From Dyella silvatica (GTDB lineage: Bacteria > Pseudomonadota > Gammaproteobacteria > Xanthomonadales > Rhodanobacteraceae), in assembly GCF_026283955.1 (NCBI RefSeq), contig NZ_JAPDPE010000046.1:1-36005 (forward strand): 36,005 nt of DNA, given 5' to 3'. The notes under the pieces were generated by a model that was not told where the DNA came from, ran no database searches, and saw only the letters and a program-made list of their open reading frames with translations. Positions 18,396 to 28,194 of this stretch are shown here, piece by piece. Numbering within the stretch: the first letter of the stretch is position 1; every line of letters starts with the position of its first letter. The position numbers and the translations under genes are program-made.

Positions 18396-20723
18396 TTATG
18401 CCTTGCTCAGGGTGATGGCTGCGCCATAAGGCGGCAGCGTGGCAGTCAGGTCGTGCGCGGCTTCGATCCACACCGCGCCATCCGGCACCGACGCGTCAAT
18501 GACTACCGGCAATACCGTTTCGGCGATGCGTGCCTGCCCGGCTTCCACCAGCCCTTGCCGCTGGGCTTCGGCAGCATTCAAGCGCAGCGCGGCCGGACGG
18601 TTGAGCGGATGCTCACCCAGTGCCTTGGCCCGACGCAGCACTGCATCTGTGCGATAAATCGGCCAGGTCGCCAGGCGGCTCAAACCAGTTACCGGGGTGC
18701 GTGCAGCCAGGCCCGAAAGCGGCGCGGAGGCGCGCTCGACGATGCCTGCACGCAAGCCGGCGAGGTCATCGAACTCAAAGCCAGCAAACTTCAGCTGGCC
18801 ACCTAGTGCTCGCAGCACCTTCCAGCCAGGGCGAGCCTGACCTGGCGCCGAAGCACCGGCAGCGACGTTTTGCAGCATGCCATCCACGTTCACCAGGCTG
18901 GCGTCGTTCTCGGGCAGCAGCGCGATCGGCAAGATCACATCCGCCACTTCGCGCAACGCAGCGCTGGCGTAGGCGCTAAACGCCACCACGTGCTCGGCGC
19001 CCTTCAAGGCCTTCAAGGCTGCAGCGCCATCGGCAAAATCATGCGGCGGCTCAACGCCGAACAACACATAGGCTTTGCGTGGCTGTGCCAGCATCGCTTG
19101 CGCATCCAGACCACCCTGGCCTGGGATAGCACCGACACGGGCCAGGCCCAGCGCGTTCGCGCCCACCGGCAGTTCGTTATAGCCAGCGCCGGTCGCCTCA
19201 GCGATAAAGCGAGCGATGGCACGCAACCAGGAAGCCTGCGGATGGGTAACTGCGGCCTCGCCCAGCACGACGACGGCACGGCCCGACTTGAGCGCCGTCA
19301 CGGCTACCCGAACCTCGTCGGTGGCCTGCACATTAGCCAGCGCATCGGCAAGCAAAGCCGGCACCGTCACACCCGTTTCTGCAGCGGCTTTCGCCAGCAC
19401 CAGCAGGGCATCGACCAGATGCTGCGGCGCCACCACGGTTTCGTGGGCGAGCGGGTAGTTGAAATCGAAATAGGCAGGGTTGACCGCAAAAACTTTAGCG
19501 CCCTTCTTCACCGCCTGATGCACGCGGTGATTCAGCAGCGGCAGCTCGTGGCGCAAGTCAGAGCCCACCAGCAAGGCAACACTGACATGGTCCAACTCGG
19601 CTACCGGCAGGGTGAACGCTTGCGCGGTTGCGTTATCGGCAAAGTCGAGCTGACGCAGACGATGATCGATGTGCGTGCTGCCCAGGCCACGTGCAAGACG
19701 GGCGAGCAGATCGCCCTCTTCATTCGAGGTCGCCGGATGCAGCAGCAGGCCTAGCTCGTTGCCCGGCACCTTTTTCAGTGCTTCGGCGGCCACATTCAGC
19801 GCATCTTCCCAGGTCGTCTCTTGCCACTGGCCTTGGCGCTTCACTTGCGGCGTGCTGACACGATCCGCGGCATACAGACCTTGATGGCTATAACGGTCAC
19901 GGTCCGACAACCAGCATTCGTTGACCGCCTCGTTGTCGCGCGGCACGGTGCGCAGCACTTCGCCGCGGCGCGAATGCAGCCACAGATTGGAGCCAAGCGC
20001 ATCGTGGTAGCCGATCGACGGCTTGGCGATCAGCTCCCAGGCGCGGGCCTGGAACTGGAACGGCTTGTTGGTCAGCGCCCCGACCGGGCAGACATCGATG
20101 ATATTGCCCGACAGTTCGGTCTCGATCGTCTTGCCGATATAGGTGCCGATCTGCAAATTGTCACCGCGGCTCAAACCACCCAGCTCGTAGGTGCCGGCGA
20201 TCTCACTGGTAAAGCGCACACAACGGGTGCACTGAATGCAGCGGGTCATCTCGGTAGCCACCAACGGCCCGATGTTTTCATCGGTAATGGTGCGCTTGCG
20301 TTCGGTATAGCGCGACACGCTGCGGCCATAGCCCAGCGCCACGTCTTGCAGCTCGCACTCGCCGCCCTGATCGCAGATCGGGCAGTCGAGCGGATGATTG
20401 ATCAGCAGAAACTCCATCACGTCGCGCTGATACTTCAGCGCAATACCGGAACGGGTCTGTACCTTCATGCCTTCGGCCACCGGGGTCGCGCAGGCGGGCT
20501 GTGGCTTGGGCATGGGTTTGCCACCCATTTCCACCTCGACCAGGCACATGCGGCAATTCGCGGCGATCGGCAGTTTGCGGTGATAGCAGAAACGCGGAAT
20601 CGCCACACCGATGGCGTCAGCCGCCTCGATGATCATGGCGCCTTTGCGGATCTGCGTCGGCTTGCCGTCGATCTCGATATTCAGCAGATCGGGGGCGGTC
20701 TGGTTGGCGGGCTGCGCACTCAT
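18396..20723 (-). CDS. nuoG: NADH-quinone oxidoreductase subunit G
   Basis: NuoG is the large iron-sulfur subunit of the peripheral arm. The 775-residue product has N1b ligands C46, C57, C60, C78. N5 ligands are H110, C114, C117, C123 ([14 protein letters not shown]), and N4 ligands are C162, C165, C168, C212 ([11 protein letters not shown]). A molybdopterin-oxidoreductase-like domain without cofactor function follows. The CxxCxxxC site for cluster N7, present in E. coli NuoG, is replaced by [10 protein letters not shown] (residues 236-245), so N7 is absent, as in mitochondrial homologues. The C-terminal half is Ala-rich and diverged. The start overlaps the nuoF stop (ATGA). Confidence 0.98.
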   Translation of the reverse strand: MSAQPANQTAPDLLNIEIDGKPTQIRKGAMIIEAADAIGVAIPRFCYHRKLPIAANCRMCLVEVEMGGKPMPKPQPACATPVAEGMKVQTRSGIALKYQRDVMEFLLINHPLDCPICDQGGECELQDVALGYGRSVSRYTERKRTITDENIGPLVATEMTRCIQCTRCVRFTSEIAGTYELGGLSRGDNLQIGTYIGKTIETELSGNIIDVCPVGALTNKPFQFQARAWELIAKPSIGYHDALGSNLWLHSRRGEVLRTVPRDNEAVNECWLSDRDRYSHQGLYAADRVSTPQVKRQGQWQETTWEDALNVAAEALKKVPGNELGLLLHPATSNEEGDLLARLARGLGSTHIDHRLRQLDFADNATAQAFTLPVAELDHVSVALLVGSDLRHELPLLNHRVHQAVKKGAKVFAVNPAYFDFNYPLAHETVVAPQHLVDALLVLAKAAAETGVTVPALLADALANVQATDEVRVAVTALKSGRAVVVLGEAAVTHPQASWLRAIARFIAEATGAGYNELPVGANALGLARVGAIPGQGGLDAQAMLAQPRKAYVLFGVEPPHDFADGAAALKALKGAEHVVAFSAYASAALREVADVILPIALLPENDASLVNVDGMLQNVAAGASAPGQARPGWKVLRALGGQLKFAGFEFDDLAGLRAGIVERASAPLSGLAARTPVTGLSRLATWPIYRTDAVLRRAKALGEHPLNRPAALRLNAAEAQRQGLVEAGQARIAETVLPVVIDASVPDGAVWIEAAHDLTATLPPYGAAITLSKA

Positions 20724-22045
20724 GAGGCGACTCCACGGCTTGATTCAAGTACGGGATCGTCGACTATCGAGCGGCCGTTCTCGATGTAGTACTCGAATTC
20801 GTGCCAGAACTGACGCAGAAAACCCTGTACCGGCCATGCGGCCGCTTCACCGAACGCGCAAATGGTATGGCCTTCGATCTGACCAGCAATCGCCTTGAGG
20901 CGGTGCAAGTCGTCCATGGTGCCGTTCCCTTCGACGATGCGATCCAGCACGCGGTGCATCCAGCCGGTGCCTTCGCGGCACGGCGTGCATTGACCGCAAG
21001 ATTCTTTATGGAAGAACTGTGAGATGCGGCGAGTGAAACGCACCGTGCACACACTGTCGTCGAGCACCACGATGGCGCCCGAACCGAGACCCGTCTTGAG
21101 GTCGCGCAGCGTGTCGTAGTCCATCGGCAAGCCTTTCAGCTGCTCGGCGGTCAGTACCGGCATCGAGACACCGCCAGGCACTGCGCCCTTTAGCGTGCGG
21201 CCTGGACGCAGGCCACCGGCCATCTCCAGCAATTCGTCGAACGTGGTGCCGAGCGGCACTTCGAAGTTGCCGCCTTTTTGCACGCAACCGGATACCGAAA
21301 ACACTTTCGGGCCGCCGTTCTTGGTCTTGCTCTGAGCCAGGAACCAGTCGGCGCCCTTGCGTAAAATCGACGGCACCGAAGCATAGGTCTCGGTGTTGTT
21401 GATCGTGCTTGGCTTGCCGTACAAACCAAAATTGGCCGGGAACGGCGGCTTGAAGCGCGGCTGCCCCTTCTTGCCTTCCAGCGATTCCATCAAGGCGGTT
21501 TCTTCGCCGCAGATGTAAGCGCCGGCGCCGAGCGCGCCATAGATATCGATATCGAGGCCGGTGCCCTGAATGTTCTTGCCGAGCAGGCCGGCTGCGTAAG
21601 CCTCCTTCAGTGCCTCTTCGAAGTGCTCGAAAGGCTCATGATGGAACTCGCCACGCAGGTAGTTGTACGCCACGCTGGAACCGGTGCAATAGCAGGCAAT
21701 CGCCATGCCTTCGATCACCGCGTGCGGGTTGTAGCGCAGAATGTCGCGGTCTTTGCAGGTACCTGGCTCGGACTCGTCCGAGTTGCACAGGATGTACTTC
21801 TGCATATTGCCCTTGGGCATGAAGGACCACTTCAAGCCGGTGGGAAAGCCAGCGCCGCCGCGGCCACGCAGATTGCTCTTCTTGATTTCGTCGATCAGCG
21901 TGGTCGGATCGGGCTTCTCGGCGAGGATTTTCTTCCACGCTTCATAGCCACCGATCTGGGTATAGCTGTCCATCGCCCACGGCTTTTCGAAATGCAGCGT
22001 GGTAAAGACGACTTGATGTTCTTGGGGTGCGGGTCCGAATGCCAT
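20720..22045 (-). CDS. nuoF: NADH-quinone oxidoreductase subunit F (NADH/FMN-binding)
   Basis: NuoF oxidises NADH, passing electrons through FMN to cluster N3. The 441-residue product has the FMN/NADH glycine-rich motif [13 protein letters not shown] (residues 61-73), the [20 protein letters not shown] block, and N3 ligands in [15 protein letters not shown] (about 350-362) with a last Cys in [16 protein letters not shown] four codons upstream (22057) is in frame, but ATG 22045 has GAGG at seven bases and is preferred. It starts 8 nt after nuoE and overlaps nuoG by 4 nt. Confidence 0.98.
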   Translation of the reverse strand: MAFGPAPQEHQVVFTTLHFEKPWAMDSYTQIGGYEAWKKILAEKPDPTTLIDEIKKSNLRGRGGAGFPTGLKWSFMPKGNMQKYILCNSDESEPGTCKDRDILRYNPHAVIEGMAIACYCTGSSVAYNYLRGEFHHEPFEHFEEALKEAYAAGLLGKNIQGTGLDIDIYGALGAGAYICGEETALMESLEGKKGQPRFKPPFPANFGLYGKPSTINNTETYASVPSILRKGADWFLAQSKTKNGGPKVFSVSGCVQKGGNFEVPLGTTFDELLEMAGGLRPGRTLKGAVPGGVSMPVLTAEQLKGLPMDYDTLRDLKTGLGSGAIVVLDDSVCTVRFTRRISQFFHKESCGQCTPCREGTGWMHRVLDRIVEGNGTMDDLHRLKAIAGQIEGHTICAFGEAAAWPVQGFLRQFWHEFEYYIENGRSIVDDPVLESSRGVAS

Positions 22046-22053
22046 GTCTAGCC

Positions 22054-22581
22054 TCACTTCAGACCGTCGAGAATCTCGTCGATCTTTTCGACCGAGAGAC
22101 GCTCGTGGTAATGCCCGTTAACGGTCATCGCCGGCGCGCCTGAGCACGCAGCGATGCATTCTTCTTCGCGCTTGAGATAAACACGACCATCCGGTGTGCT
22201 CTCGCCCAGTTTTACGCCAAGCTTTTTCTCACAATGCCGCACCAGATCCTCGGCGCCGTTGAGCCAGCAGGAGATATTGGTGCAGATCGCCACGTTGTTG
22301 CGGCCGACCGGCTTGGTTTCCAGCATCGAATAGAAGCTGGCAACCTCGTAGGCCCACACGGCTGGCAGATCGAGATATTTGGCGACAGCGGTGATCAGCT
22401 CGTCGGTAAGGAAGCCCTGGTTCTGCTCTTGCGCGGCGAACAATGCCTGGATGACGGCAGAACGCTTGCGATCGGGCGGAAACTTCGCCACCCACTCATC
22501 AATATGATGGCGGGTGTGCTCGGTGAGAGCGATAAGCGGGTCAACATTCTTGACCTGCTCGTATTGTCCGGTGGCTTTCAT
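22054..22581 (-). CDS. nuoE: NADH-quinone oxidoreductase subunit E (2Fe-2S)
   Basis: NuoE is a thioredoxin-fold subunit holding cluster N1a next to the NuoF flavin. The 175-residue product has an N-terminal helical bundle and the ligands C100, C105 (CTNISC) and C142, C146 (CIAAC), the normal spacing for this family. The ATG at 22581 begins [20 protein letters not shown]. It lies 19 nt after nuoD and 8 nt before nuoF. Confidence 0.97.
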   Translation of the reverse strand: MKATGQYEQVKNVDPLIALTEHTRHHIDEWVAKFPPDRKRSAVIQALFAAQEQNQGFLTDELITAVAKYLDLPAVWAYEVASFYSMLETKPVGRNNVAICTNISCWLNGAEDLVRHCEKKLGVKLGESTPDGRVYLKREEECIAACSGAPAMTVNGHYHERLSVEKIDEILDGLK

Positions 22582-22600
22582 GTGTATTTATCCTCCGGGC

Positions 22601-23854
22601 TCAGCGATCGACTTCGCCGAACACGAGGTCATAGGTGCCGATCATCGCGACCACGTCGGCCAGCATGTGACCGCGCACGATGGGATCCATCGACGACAGA
22701 TGCGCAAAACCCGGTGCGCGCAGATGCACGCGGAACGGCTTGTTCGCACCATCGGAAATCAGATAGCAGCCGAACTCGCCCTTGGGCGCTTCGACCGCAG
22801 CGTAGGTTTCACCGGCCGGCACGCCGTAGCCTTCGGTGAACAATTTGAAGTGGTGAATGAGCGCTTCCATGTCCTCCTTCATTTCCTCGCGCGACGGCGG
22901 CGAGACCTTGAAGTTTTTCAGCATCACCGGGCCGGAATTGACGCGCAGCCAATCCACACACTGCTTGATGATGCGATTGGACTGGCGCATTTCTTCGACG
23001 CGCACCAGATAACGGTCGTAGCAATCGCCATTGACACCCACCGGGATATCGAAATCCATCTCGGCGTACTTCGCGTATGGCTGCTTTTTGCGCAGATCCC
23101 AGGCGATGCCCGAGCCTCGCAGCATCGCACCGGTCATGCCCCATTGCTGGGCCAGCTCAGGCGAGATCACGCCGATGCCGACGGTGCGCTGCTTCCAGAT
23201 ACGGTTATGGGTCAGCAACTCTTCGTATTCATCCACGCGCTTGGGGAAATCAGCGGTGAAGGCGTCGAGGAAGTCCAGCATGGAGCCTTCGCGCCAGCTG
23301 TTCAGGCGCTTGAGATCGTTGCCCTTGTGCCACGGCGATTCGCGGTACTGCGACATCTGTGCCGGCAGATCGCGATAGACGCCGCCAGGACGGTAGTAAG
23401 TGGCGTGCATGCGAGCGCCAGACACGGCCTCATAGACGTCCATCAACTCTTCGCGTTCACGGAACGCATAGAGAAATACCGCCATGGCGCCCAGATCGAG
23501 TGCGTTCGAGCCGATCCACATCAGGTGATTCAGGATGCGGGTGATCTCGTCGAACATGGTGCGGATGTACTGCGCACGCTCGGGCGCCTCGATCCCCATC
23601 AGGTTCTCGATCGCCTTCACATAAGCGTGTTCGTTGCACATCATCGACACGTAATCGAGGCGATCCATGTAGCCGATCGACTGATTGAACGGCTTGGACT
23701 CGGCCAGCTTCTCGGTGCCGCGATGAAGCAGGCCGACGTGCGGGTCGGCCCGAACAATGGTCTCGCCGTCCATCTCCAGCACCAGGCGCAAGACGCCGTG
23801 GGCCGCGGGATGCTGCGGACCGAAGTTCATCGTGTAATTGCGAATTTCCTGCAT
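22601..23854 (-). CDS. nuoD: NADH-quinone oxidoreductase subunit D
   Basis: NuoD is the 49-kDa-type subunit related to the NiFe-hydrogenase large subunit and lines the quinone site. The 417-residue product from ATG 23854 starts [20 protein letters not shown], containing the conserved GPQHPAAHG with the quinone-site His. It also has [12 protein letters not shown] and ends with VFGEVDR, the typical C-terminus. A TTG two codons earlier is in frame but overlaps the nuoC stop; the ATG with GGGAG upstream is better. NuoC and NuoD are separate genes here, unlike the fused NuoCD of E. coli. Confidence 0.98.
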   Translation of the reverse strand: MQEIRNYTMNFGPQHPAAHGVLRLVLEMDGETIVRADPHVGLLHRGTEKLAESKPFNQSIGYMDRLDYVSMMCNEHAYVKAIENLMGIEAPERAQYIRTMFDEITRILNHLMWIGSNALDLGAMAVFLYAFREREELMDVYEAVSGARMHATYYRPGGVYRDLPAQMSQYRESPWHKGNDLKRLNSWREGSMLDFLDAFTADFPKRVDEYEELLTHNRIWKQRTVGIGVISPELAQQWGMTGAMLRGSGIAWDLRKKQPYAKYAEMDFDIPVGVNGDCYDRYLVRVEEMRQSNRIIKQCVDWLRVNSGPVMLKNFKVSPPSREEMKEDMEALIHHFKLFTEGYGVPAGETYAAVEAPKGEFGCYLISDGANKPFRVHLRAPGFAHLSSMDPIVRGHMLADVVAMIGTYDLVFGEVDR

Positions 23855-23856
23855 GC

Positions 23857-24585
23857 TCAATTCTCCCGCCAGTTGTCGGCGGCTTCGGCCTTGGCCTGCA
23901 TCAGGTCGGCGTTATCGCGGATGACCCGCGGCACCAGCACGCGCGGCTCGATGGACACGGGCTCGTACACCACGCGTTTTTGCTCGGCGTCGTAACGCAC
24001 TTCGACGTTGCCGATCAACGGGAAATCTTTGCGGAACGGATGCCCCACAAAGCCGTAGTCGGTCAGGATGCGGCGCAGATCCGGATGGCCTTCGAAAATG
24101 ATTCCGTAAAGATCGAATGCCTCGCGCTCGAACCAGTTGGCACCCGGCCAGATGGTGGTCAGCGACGGCACCACCGGCAGCGAATCGTCTTCGCAGAAAA
24201 CCCGTAGCCGGATGCGCTGGTTGTGTTCGATCGAGAGCAAATGGATGACTGCGGCGAAACGACGCGGCTGGGTGACGTCACGCGGACGGTCGGACCATTT
24301 GAAACGACCCATGGCCTCGCCTTCCACACCGCGCGAAAAGCCGGTGCCGGAAACGGTCTCGGTATCCCATTCGGTCTGGCCATAGCCGAGATAGTCGACG
24401 CCGCAGACGTCGACCAGCTCGCTGAAACGAAACGGCGCTTCGTCGCGCAGTGCGGTCGCCACGGCGATCAGGTCGGCGGCGGGTAGCTCGGCCGTGATCT
24501 CGTTACGGGCAATGCTGACGGTCAGCGTGCCGCCGAATCGCGCGGATAAACGCTCGGCCAGCGAGGACGATAAGGTATCGGTCAT
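23857..24585 (-). CDS. nuoC: NADH-quinone oxidoreductase subunit C
   Basis: NuoC is the 30-kDa-type peripheral subunit of complex I. The 242-residue product from ATG 24585 ([20 protein letters not shown]) contains the family signature [24 protein letters not shown] in the second half, followed by [10 protein letters not shown]. The frame is open for 70 more codons upstream, but these overlap nuoB and do not resemble NuoC. It lies 11 nt after nuoB, and its stop is 2 nt before the nuoD ATG. Confidence 0.97.
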   Translation of the reverse strand: MTDTLSSSLAERLSARFGGTLTVSIARNEITAELPAADLIAVATALRDEAPFRFSELVDVCGVDYLGYGQTEWDTETVSGTGFSRGVEGEAMGRFKWSDRPRDVTQPRRFAAVIHLLSIEHNQRIRLRVFCEDDSLPVVPSLTTIWPGANWFEREAFDLYGIIFEGHPDLRRILTDYGFVGHPFRKDFPLIGNVEVRYDAEQKRVVYEPVSIEPRVLVPRVIRDNADLMQAKAEAADNWREN

Positions 24586-24596
24586 ACGTTGACCCT

Positions 24597-25154
24597 TCAG
24601 GAACGCGCGATGGTGCTGGTGCGGCGGATTTTCTTCTGCAACTGCAAAATGCCGTGGATCAACGCTTCGGCCGTAGGCGGGCAGCCCGGCACGTAGATGT
24701 CCACCGGCACGATGCGGTCGCAACCACGCACCACAGAATAGGAATAGTGATAGTAGCCGCCGCCATTGGCACAGCTGCCCATCGAGATCACCCACTTGGG
24801 ATCGGGCATCTGGTCATAGACCTTGCGCAACGCCGGGGCCATCTTGTTGACCAGGGTACCGGCCACGATCATCACGTCGGACTGACGCGGACTGGGGCGA
24901 AAGATCACGCCGTAGCGGTCCAGGTCCAGACGCGCCGCGCCGGCGTGCATCATCTCGACCGCGCAACAGGCCAGGCCGAAGGTCATCGGCCACATCGAAC
25001 CGGTACGTGCCCAGTTCACCAGCGCATCGACTGTAGTGACGGCAGCACCGCGCTGAATGATCGGGTTGTCGCCGGCCGGCCGCAGAATGTCGTCGACCAG
25101 GTTCAACGGCTGCGGGTTATGCATCACCCGATCGAGGGACGAGATCACTCCCAT
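24597..25154 (-). CDS. nuoB: NADH-quinone oxidoreductase subunit B (cluster N2)
   Basis: NuoB (PSST type) carries the terminal 4Fe-4S cluster N2 that reduces quinone. The 185-residue product has all four ligands: the tandem C63-C64 ([10 protein letters not shown]), C128 (GSCANGGG) and C158 ([10 protein letters not shown]). ATG 25154 ([11 protein letters not shown]) is preferred over an in-frame start seven codons upstream because GGAG lies at suitable spacing. It overlaps the last 10 nt of nuoA, which suggests coupled translation. Confidence 0.98.
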   Translation of the reverse strand: MGVISSLDRVMHNPQPLNLVDDILRPAGDNPIIQRGAAVTTVDALVNWARTGSMWPMTFGLACCAVEMMHAGAARLDLDRYGVIFRPSPRQSDVMIVAGTLVNKMAPALRKVYDQMPDPKWVISMGSCANGGGYYHYSYSVVRGCDRIVPVDIYVPGCPPTAEALIHGILQLQKKIRRTSTIARS

Positions 25155-25501
25155 TCCAGTGCTCCCTTTTTCCACACGTAAGCGAAACCGATCACCAAGA
25201 GCAGCAGGAACAGCGCCATTTCAATCAGCGCGATCAGGCCGATCTGCTTGAACACCACCGCCCACGGAAACAGGAAGGCGATTTCCAGATCGAAAATGAT
25301 GAACAAGATGGCGAGCAGGTAGTAACGCACGTCAAAGCGCATGCGCGCGTCTTCGAACGCCTCGAAACCACACTCATAAGGCGAGAGCTTGTGCGCCTCG
25401 GGCTTACGCGGCCCCGCCAGCAAACCAATCGCCAGCAGCGCCAAGCCCAGGCCAGTGGCGACGCCGATAAACAACAAGATGGGCCAATATTCGGCAAGCA
25501 C
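25145..25501 (-). CDS. nuoA: NADH-quinone oxidoreductase subunit A
   Basis: NuoA is a three-helix membrane subunit and the first gene of the nuo operon. It contains the conserved [23 protein letters not shown]-type loop (ECG motif) and [12 protein letters not shown]. The listed start is GTG at 25501, giving 118 residues beginning [17 protein letters not shown] and preceded by GGAGG (11-nt spacing, rather long). An ATG 11 codons upstream (25534) is in frame but has no ribosome binding site and adds residues unlike the family. No secG or tRNA-Leu precedes it. Confidence 0.95.
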   Translation of the reverse strand: MLAEYWPILLFIGVATGLGLALLAIGLLAGPRKPEAHKLSPYECGFEAFEDARMRFDVRYYLLAILFIIFDLEIAFLFPWAVVFKQIGLIALIEMALFLLLLVIGFAYVWKKGALEWE

Positions 25502-25667
25502 GGTGGAACGTACCTCCGCGCCGTCAAGGCGCATCAGTGACCGTCGGGGAACGGTCCGGGCAACTTGAGTTCGGTAGGCCGGTTAAGGCCATGGGCTGTC
25601 CAGCCACGATCGCCGCATACAAGCCACGAGCGTCCGACTTTCCACGATCGAATTCGGGAATCTCGTC

Positions 25668-25695
25668 ATTGTATCAGTGCTCATAACAACAACAA
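25668..25695 (-). promoter_or_regulatory. Predicted extended -10 promoter for nuoA-N
   Basis: TACAAT (25668-25673, five of six consensus bases) is preceded by TG at the extended -10 position. TTGTTG (25690-25695) lies 16 bp upstream. The predicted start near 25661 leaves a leader of about 160 nt before nuoA. The remainder of 25502-25754 shows no gene, tRNA or clear terminator; only a weak TTGTAG/CTACAA hairpin was seen past the pilZ stop. Confidence 0.5.
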
Positions 25696-25754
25696 GCCTG
25701 TTGTAGACACTAAAGTCCTACAAGATGAGATCGATTCGCAGGCGGACGCGGCTA

Positions 25755-26111
25755 TTACATCGTGTGCGTGGGCCGTTCCAGGCCGACCATGCCGGCCAGC
25801 ATGTTTTCGATGCGGATACGTGCCGCCTCGCCATCGGAGGAGTCACTGAACTGCACACCGATACCCGCCGTGCGGTTGCCCTGCGCACCTATCGGTGAAA
25901 TCCACACGACTTTGCCGGCTACCGACAGGCGCTCGCCCTCGTCGGTGAAATTGACTAGCAGCACCACTTCGTCCCCCACTGCGTACCGCTGGGCGGTCGG
26001 GGTGAACAAGCCGCCGGATTTGAGAAACGGCATATAGGCGTTATAGAGCGCCGCCGTATCTTTGATCTTCAGCGACAAAATGCCCTGGCGGGCGTTGACG
26101 ACGGGATTCAT
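25755..26111 (-). CDS. pilZ: Type IV pilus protein PilZ, non-canonical
   Basis: The 118-residue product from ATG 26111 contains NARQGILSLKIKD (residues 6-18), YMPFLKSGGLFTPT, GKVVWISPIGAQGNRTAGIGVQF and the C-terminal PTHTM. This closely recalls the Xanthomonas type IV pilus PilZ. The RxxxR and D/NxSxxG c-di-GMP motifs of ordinary PilZ domains are absent; family members of this kind act by binding FimX and the pilus ATPase PilB. It needs partners encoded elsewhere. In relatives pilZ directly follows holB; here a PIG-L gene intervenes. The 156-nt gap upstream (26112-26267) shows no clear promoter or terminator. Confidence 0.92.
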   Translation of the reverse strand: MNPVVNARQGILSLKIKDTAALYNAYMPFLKSGGLFTPTAQRYAVGDEVVLLVNFTDEGERLSVAGKVVWISPIGAQGNRTAGIGVQFSDSSDGEAARIRIENMLAGMVGLERPTHTM

Positions 26112-26267
26112 GCGTTGCCCCCAAGCAAGCATCGAAATATGGCTGTCATCCTAGCGCACGCCTTCGCCTCGCGCTGCGATGAATTTCACGGCGAACGGCT
26201 TAAAGCACAAAACCCAGCGTGGCAAGCAAGAAAGCGCGAAAGGTGGCTCTGCGCCCCTGGAGCTGGT

Positions 26268-27200
26268 CTAAAGCTCGCGCCAACCCCAATGGTCAAAAAT
26301 CCACGGCGACGGCAGGTCGAGTTGCAGCTTGATGAATAGCGGCCCCCGCCGATCTGTACCGGATGGCAAGGACAACATGTAAAGGCCGGCGTTATCACGA
26401 TTCAGCGGGGCATCGCGCCAACGCCAGTCACGGACCCCGCCCGGCCCGGCCAAAGTCAGCCGCAGCCGAGGCATCAGCAATGGCGATGGTCGCCACGGCA
26501 ACAGCCATCGCGTGCCCATCCCCTGTCGAGGCTCGATGCGCTCGTACCATTCCTCACCGCCAGCCCATTGCCTCATGCGGGTCGCGCTGAGCGCCATCTG
26601 GCTATGGTGTTCCGCCACAGCGGCCAGCTTCACAGATCGCTGCTTGACGGTTACGTCGACATGAATCCGCTCGCCGGGATGCTCAGCAGGGCCTCCATGC
26701 ACCCAATAGATGAGTAGATTCGAGGCCTGGCCGCTCTCAGCTAGCGCCAGACGCACCAGCACGTGGGCGGCGCCGTGATCCGGATGGCGATCGCCCAGCG
26801 CCGGCAGCGTCATCATATTGGGCCGATACCGATGTATTTGCTGGGCCATGGCCGCCACGGTCCGCGCAAAATCCTGCCGCAAAGAGGCCGTGATGCCCAT
26901 ATCCGGCCAGCCGAAGGCGTGTAGCGCGGCCGCCGGGACATCAAGCGTGCGCAGCGCCTGCACCACCTCTTGCCGACGGCGACGCCCCCAGCGCTCACGC
27001 TCCGCGGCGCCGATCCACAGCCGCCGCTCCAGCCAACGTTGTGGCCAGGGATTATTGTCGCCATCGGTCAACAGCAGAATGCGCACCTCGCCGCCGGCTT
27101 CACGCACCTGCTGAATCAGGCCACCCGCGCCTATCGTTTCATCGTCGGGGTGCGGCGCGATCACCAATAAACGGGTTTGCGGACTCAAGCTCAGCGGCAT
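26268..27200 (-). CDS. PIG-L/LmbE family N-deacetylase
   Basis: The 310-residue product from ATG 27200 has the zinc-site motif APHPDDETIGAGG (residues 15-27: His17, Asp19, Asp20) and a second HPDH (139-142), both diagnostic for the PIG-L/LmbE fold. Members remove acetyl groups from N-acetylglucosamine-type sugars in glycolipid, cell-envelope, mycothiol or bacillithiol synthesis. The substrate here is unknown. A C-terminal region of about 70 residues (from about 240, rich in Trp, Pro and Leu) lies beyond the core. No signal peptide is visible. It sits 58 nt after holB in an operon otherwise conserved as tmk-holB-pilZ, so it looks like an added gene. A role in modifying envelope glycans is inference. 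Confidence 0.88.
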   Translation of the reverse strand: MPLSLSPQTRLLVIAPHPDDETIGAGGLIQQVREAGGEVRILLLTDGDNNPWPQRWLERRLWIGAAERERWGRRRRQEVVQALRTLDVPAAALHAFGWPDMGITASLRQDFARTVAAMAQQIHRYRPNMMTLPALGDRHPDHGAAHVLVRLALAESGQASNLLIYWVHGGPAEHPGERIHVDVTVKQRSVKLAAVAEHHSQMALSATRMRQWAGGEEWYERIEPRQGMGTRWLLPWRPSPLLMPRLRLTLAGPGGVRDWRWRDAPLNRDNAGLYMLSLPSGTDRRGPLFIKLQLDLPSPWIFDHWGWREL

Positions 27201-27259
27201 ATCGGCGCCTCGACCGGAACACGCGACGGCAACAGGGGCTTGATGGCGGTGCCGTACAT
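27191..27259 (-). other. 22-codon frame bridging holB and the PIG-L gene
   Basis: An ATG sharing its A with the holB TGA (TGATG) opens 22 codons (MYGTAIKPLLPSRVPVEAPI and two more). These end at a TGA inside the PIG-L gene, 10 nt past its ATG. It overlaps both neighbours in the manner of a coupling cistron. It has no strong ribosome binding site of its own. It may be chance. Confidence 0.25.
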
Positions 27260-28194
27260 CAACGCCAGCGCGCGAGCAGTTCCAGCAAAAGAAGGTCGCC
27301 ACGCAAGGGACCGCGCAAAGCATCACGGGTACGGTTGGCCGCCATATACCAATCGCCCAGTGCTTCGCTGTTCAAGGCACTGCTCAACGGCCCGGGGCAA
27401 GCCGCGGCTTGTGCCTTGGCTTCATCGGCCGCTGCCTGCGCCGCGAACCACAGGCGCTGCTCCGGCTCGTTATCCAACCAGCGCCGCACCACTTCCATCG
27501 CTTCGCCGCGTCCCGCGGCCAAGGCGGCCAGGTCTTTACGCACCTCTTGCCGGCGCGCGAGTGCGCCCTGCTCGCCCCAGGCCCGAGCCAGGCCTGGATT
27601 GCCGCCCGCGGCAGCCAGTGCGCCCGGCGCATCCTTAACCCCTTCGGCCTGCAACCAGGCCAGCGCATCGGCCGGCGCAGGCAACACGAATTCAATCCGC
27701 TGGCAGCGACTGCGAATGGTTTGCGGCAACCGCCATGGCGCATCGGCCACCAGCAATAACAGGGTTTGAGCCGAGGGCTCTTCCAGGGTTTTCAGCAATG
27801 CATTCGCGGCAGCAGCATTCATGGCGTCCGCCGGATCGATCGTCACCACTTGCCAGCCGCCGAACTGGCTGGACATGGACAATCGCGCCGATAATTCGCG
27901 AATCTGGTCGACCACGATTTCACTGCGCTGCACACCATCTTTGCGCAGCCCGAAACTCAGCGAGACATAATCCGGGTGCGTGCCAGCGGCAAACAGCAGG
28001 CAGCTACGGCATGCTCCACAGGCTTCGCCATCGACAGACTGCGAGCACAACAGGCCGCGCACAAAACGTTGCAGGAAATCGCGTTTGCCCAGACCGGCCG
28101 GCCCCACCAACAGCAAGGCATGCGGCATGGCATCACGCTGACGACGCGCCTGCAATCGCGCCCAATGTTCGGCGTGCCAGGGCAACGCACTCAC
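27259..28194 (-). CDS. holB: DNA polymerase III subunit delta'
   Basis: This is the clamp-loader stator subunit that helps load the beta sliding clamp. The 311-residue product has HALLLVGPAGLGKRDFLQRF (P-loop region, 26-45; degenerate P-loops are normal in delta') and a zinc module C50, C59, C62, C65 (CGACRSC). It also has VVTIDPADAMNAAAANALLKTLEEPS, the diagnostic block before LLLVADAPWRLPQTIRSRCQ (sensor 1 region). The start is GTG at 28194, overlapping the tmk stop (GTGA). It is the expected partner of tmk and pilZ. Confidence 0.95.
   Translation of the reverse strand: MSALPWHAEHWARLQARRQRDAMPHALLLVGPAGLGKRDFLQRFVRGLLCSQSVDGEACGACRSCLLFAAGTHPDYVSLSFGLRKDGVQRSEIVVDQIRELSARLSMSSQFGGWQVVTIDPADAMNAAAANALLKTLEEPSAQTLLLLVADAPWRLPQTIRSRCQRIEFVLPAPADALAWLQAEGVKDAPGALAAAGGNPGLARAWGEQGALARRQEVRKDLAALAAGRGEAMEVVRRWLDNEPEQRLWFAAQAAADEAKAQAAACPGPLSSALNSEALGDWYMAANRTRDALRGPLRGDLLLLELLARWR

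Noticed and set aside
25535-25754. Possible tRNA-Leu or secG upstream of nuoA
   Set aside because: Neither strand shows a tRNA fold with a CCA end, and no hydrophobic SecG-like frame is present.
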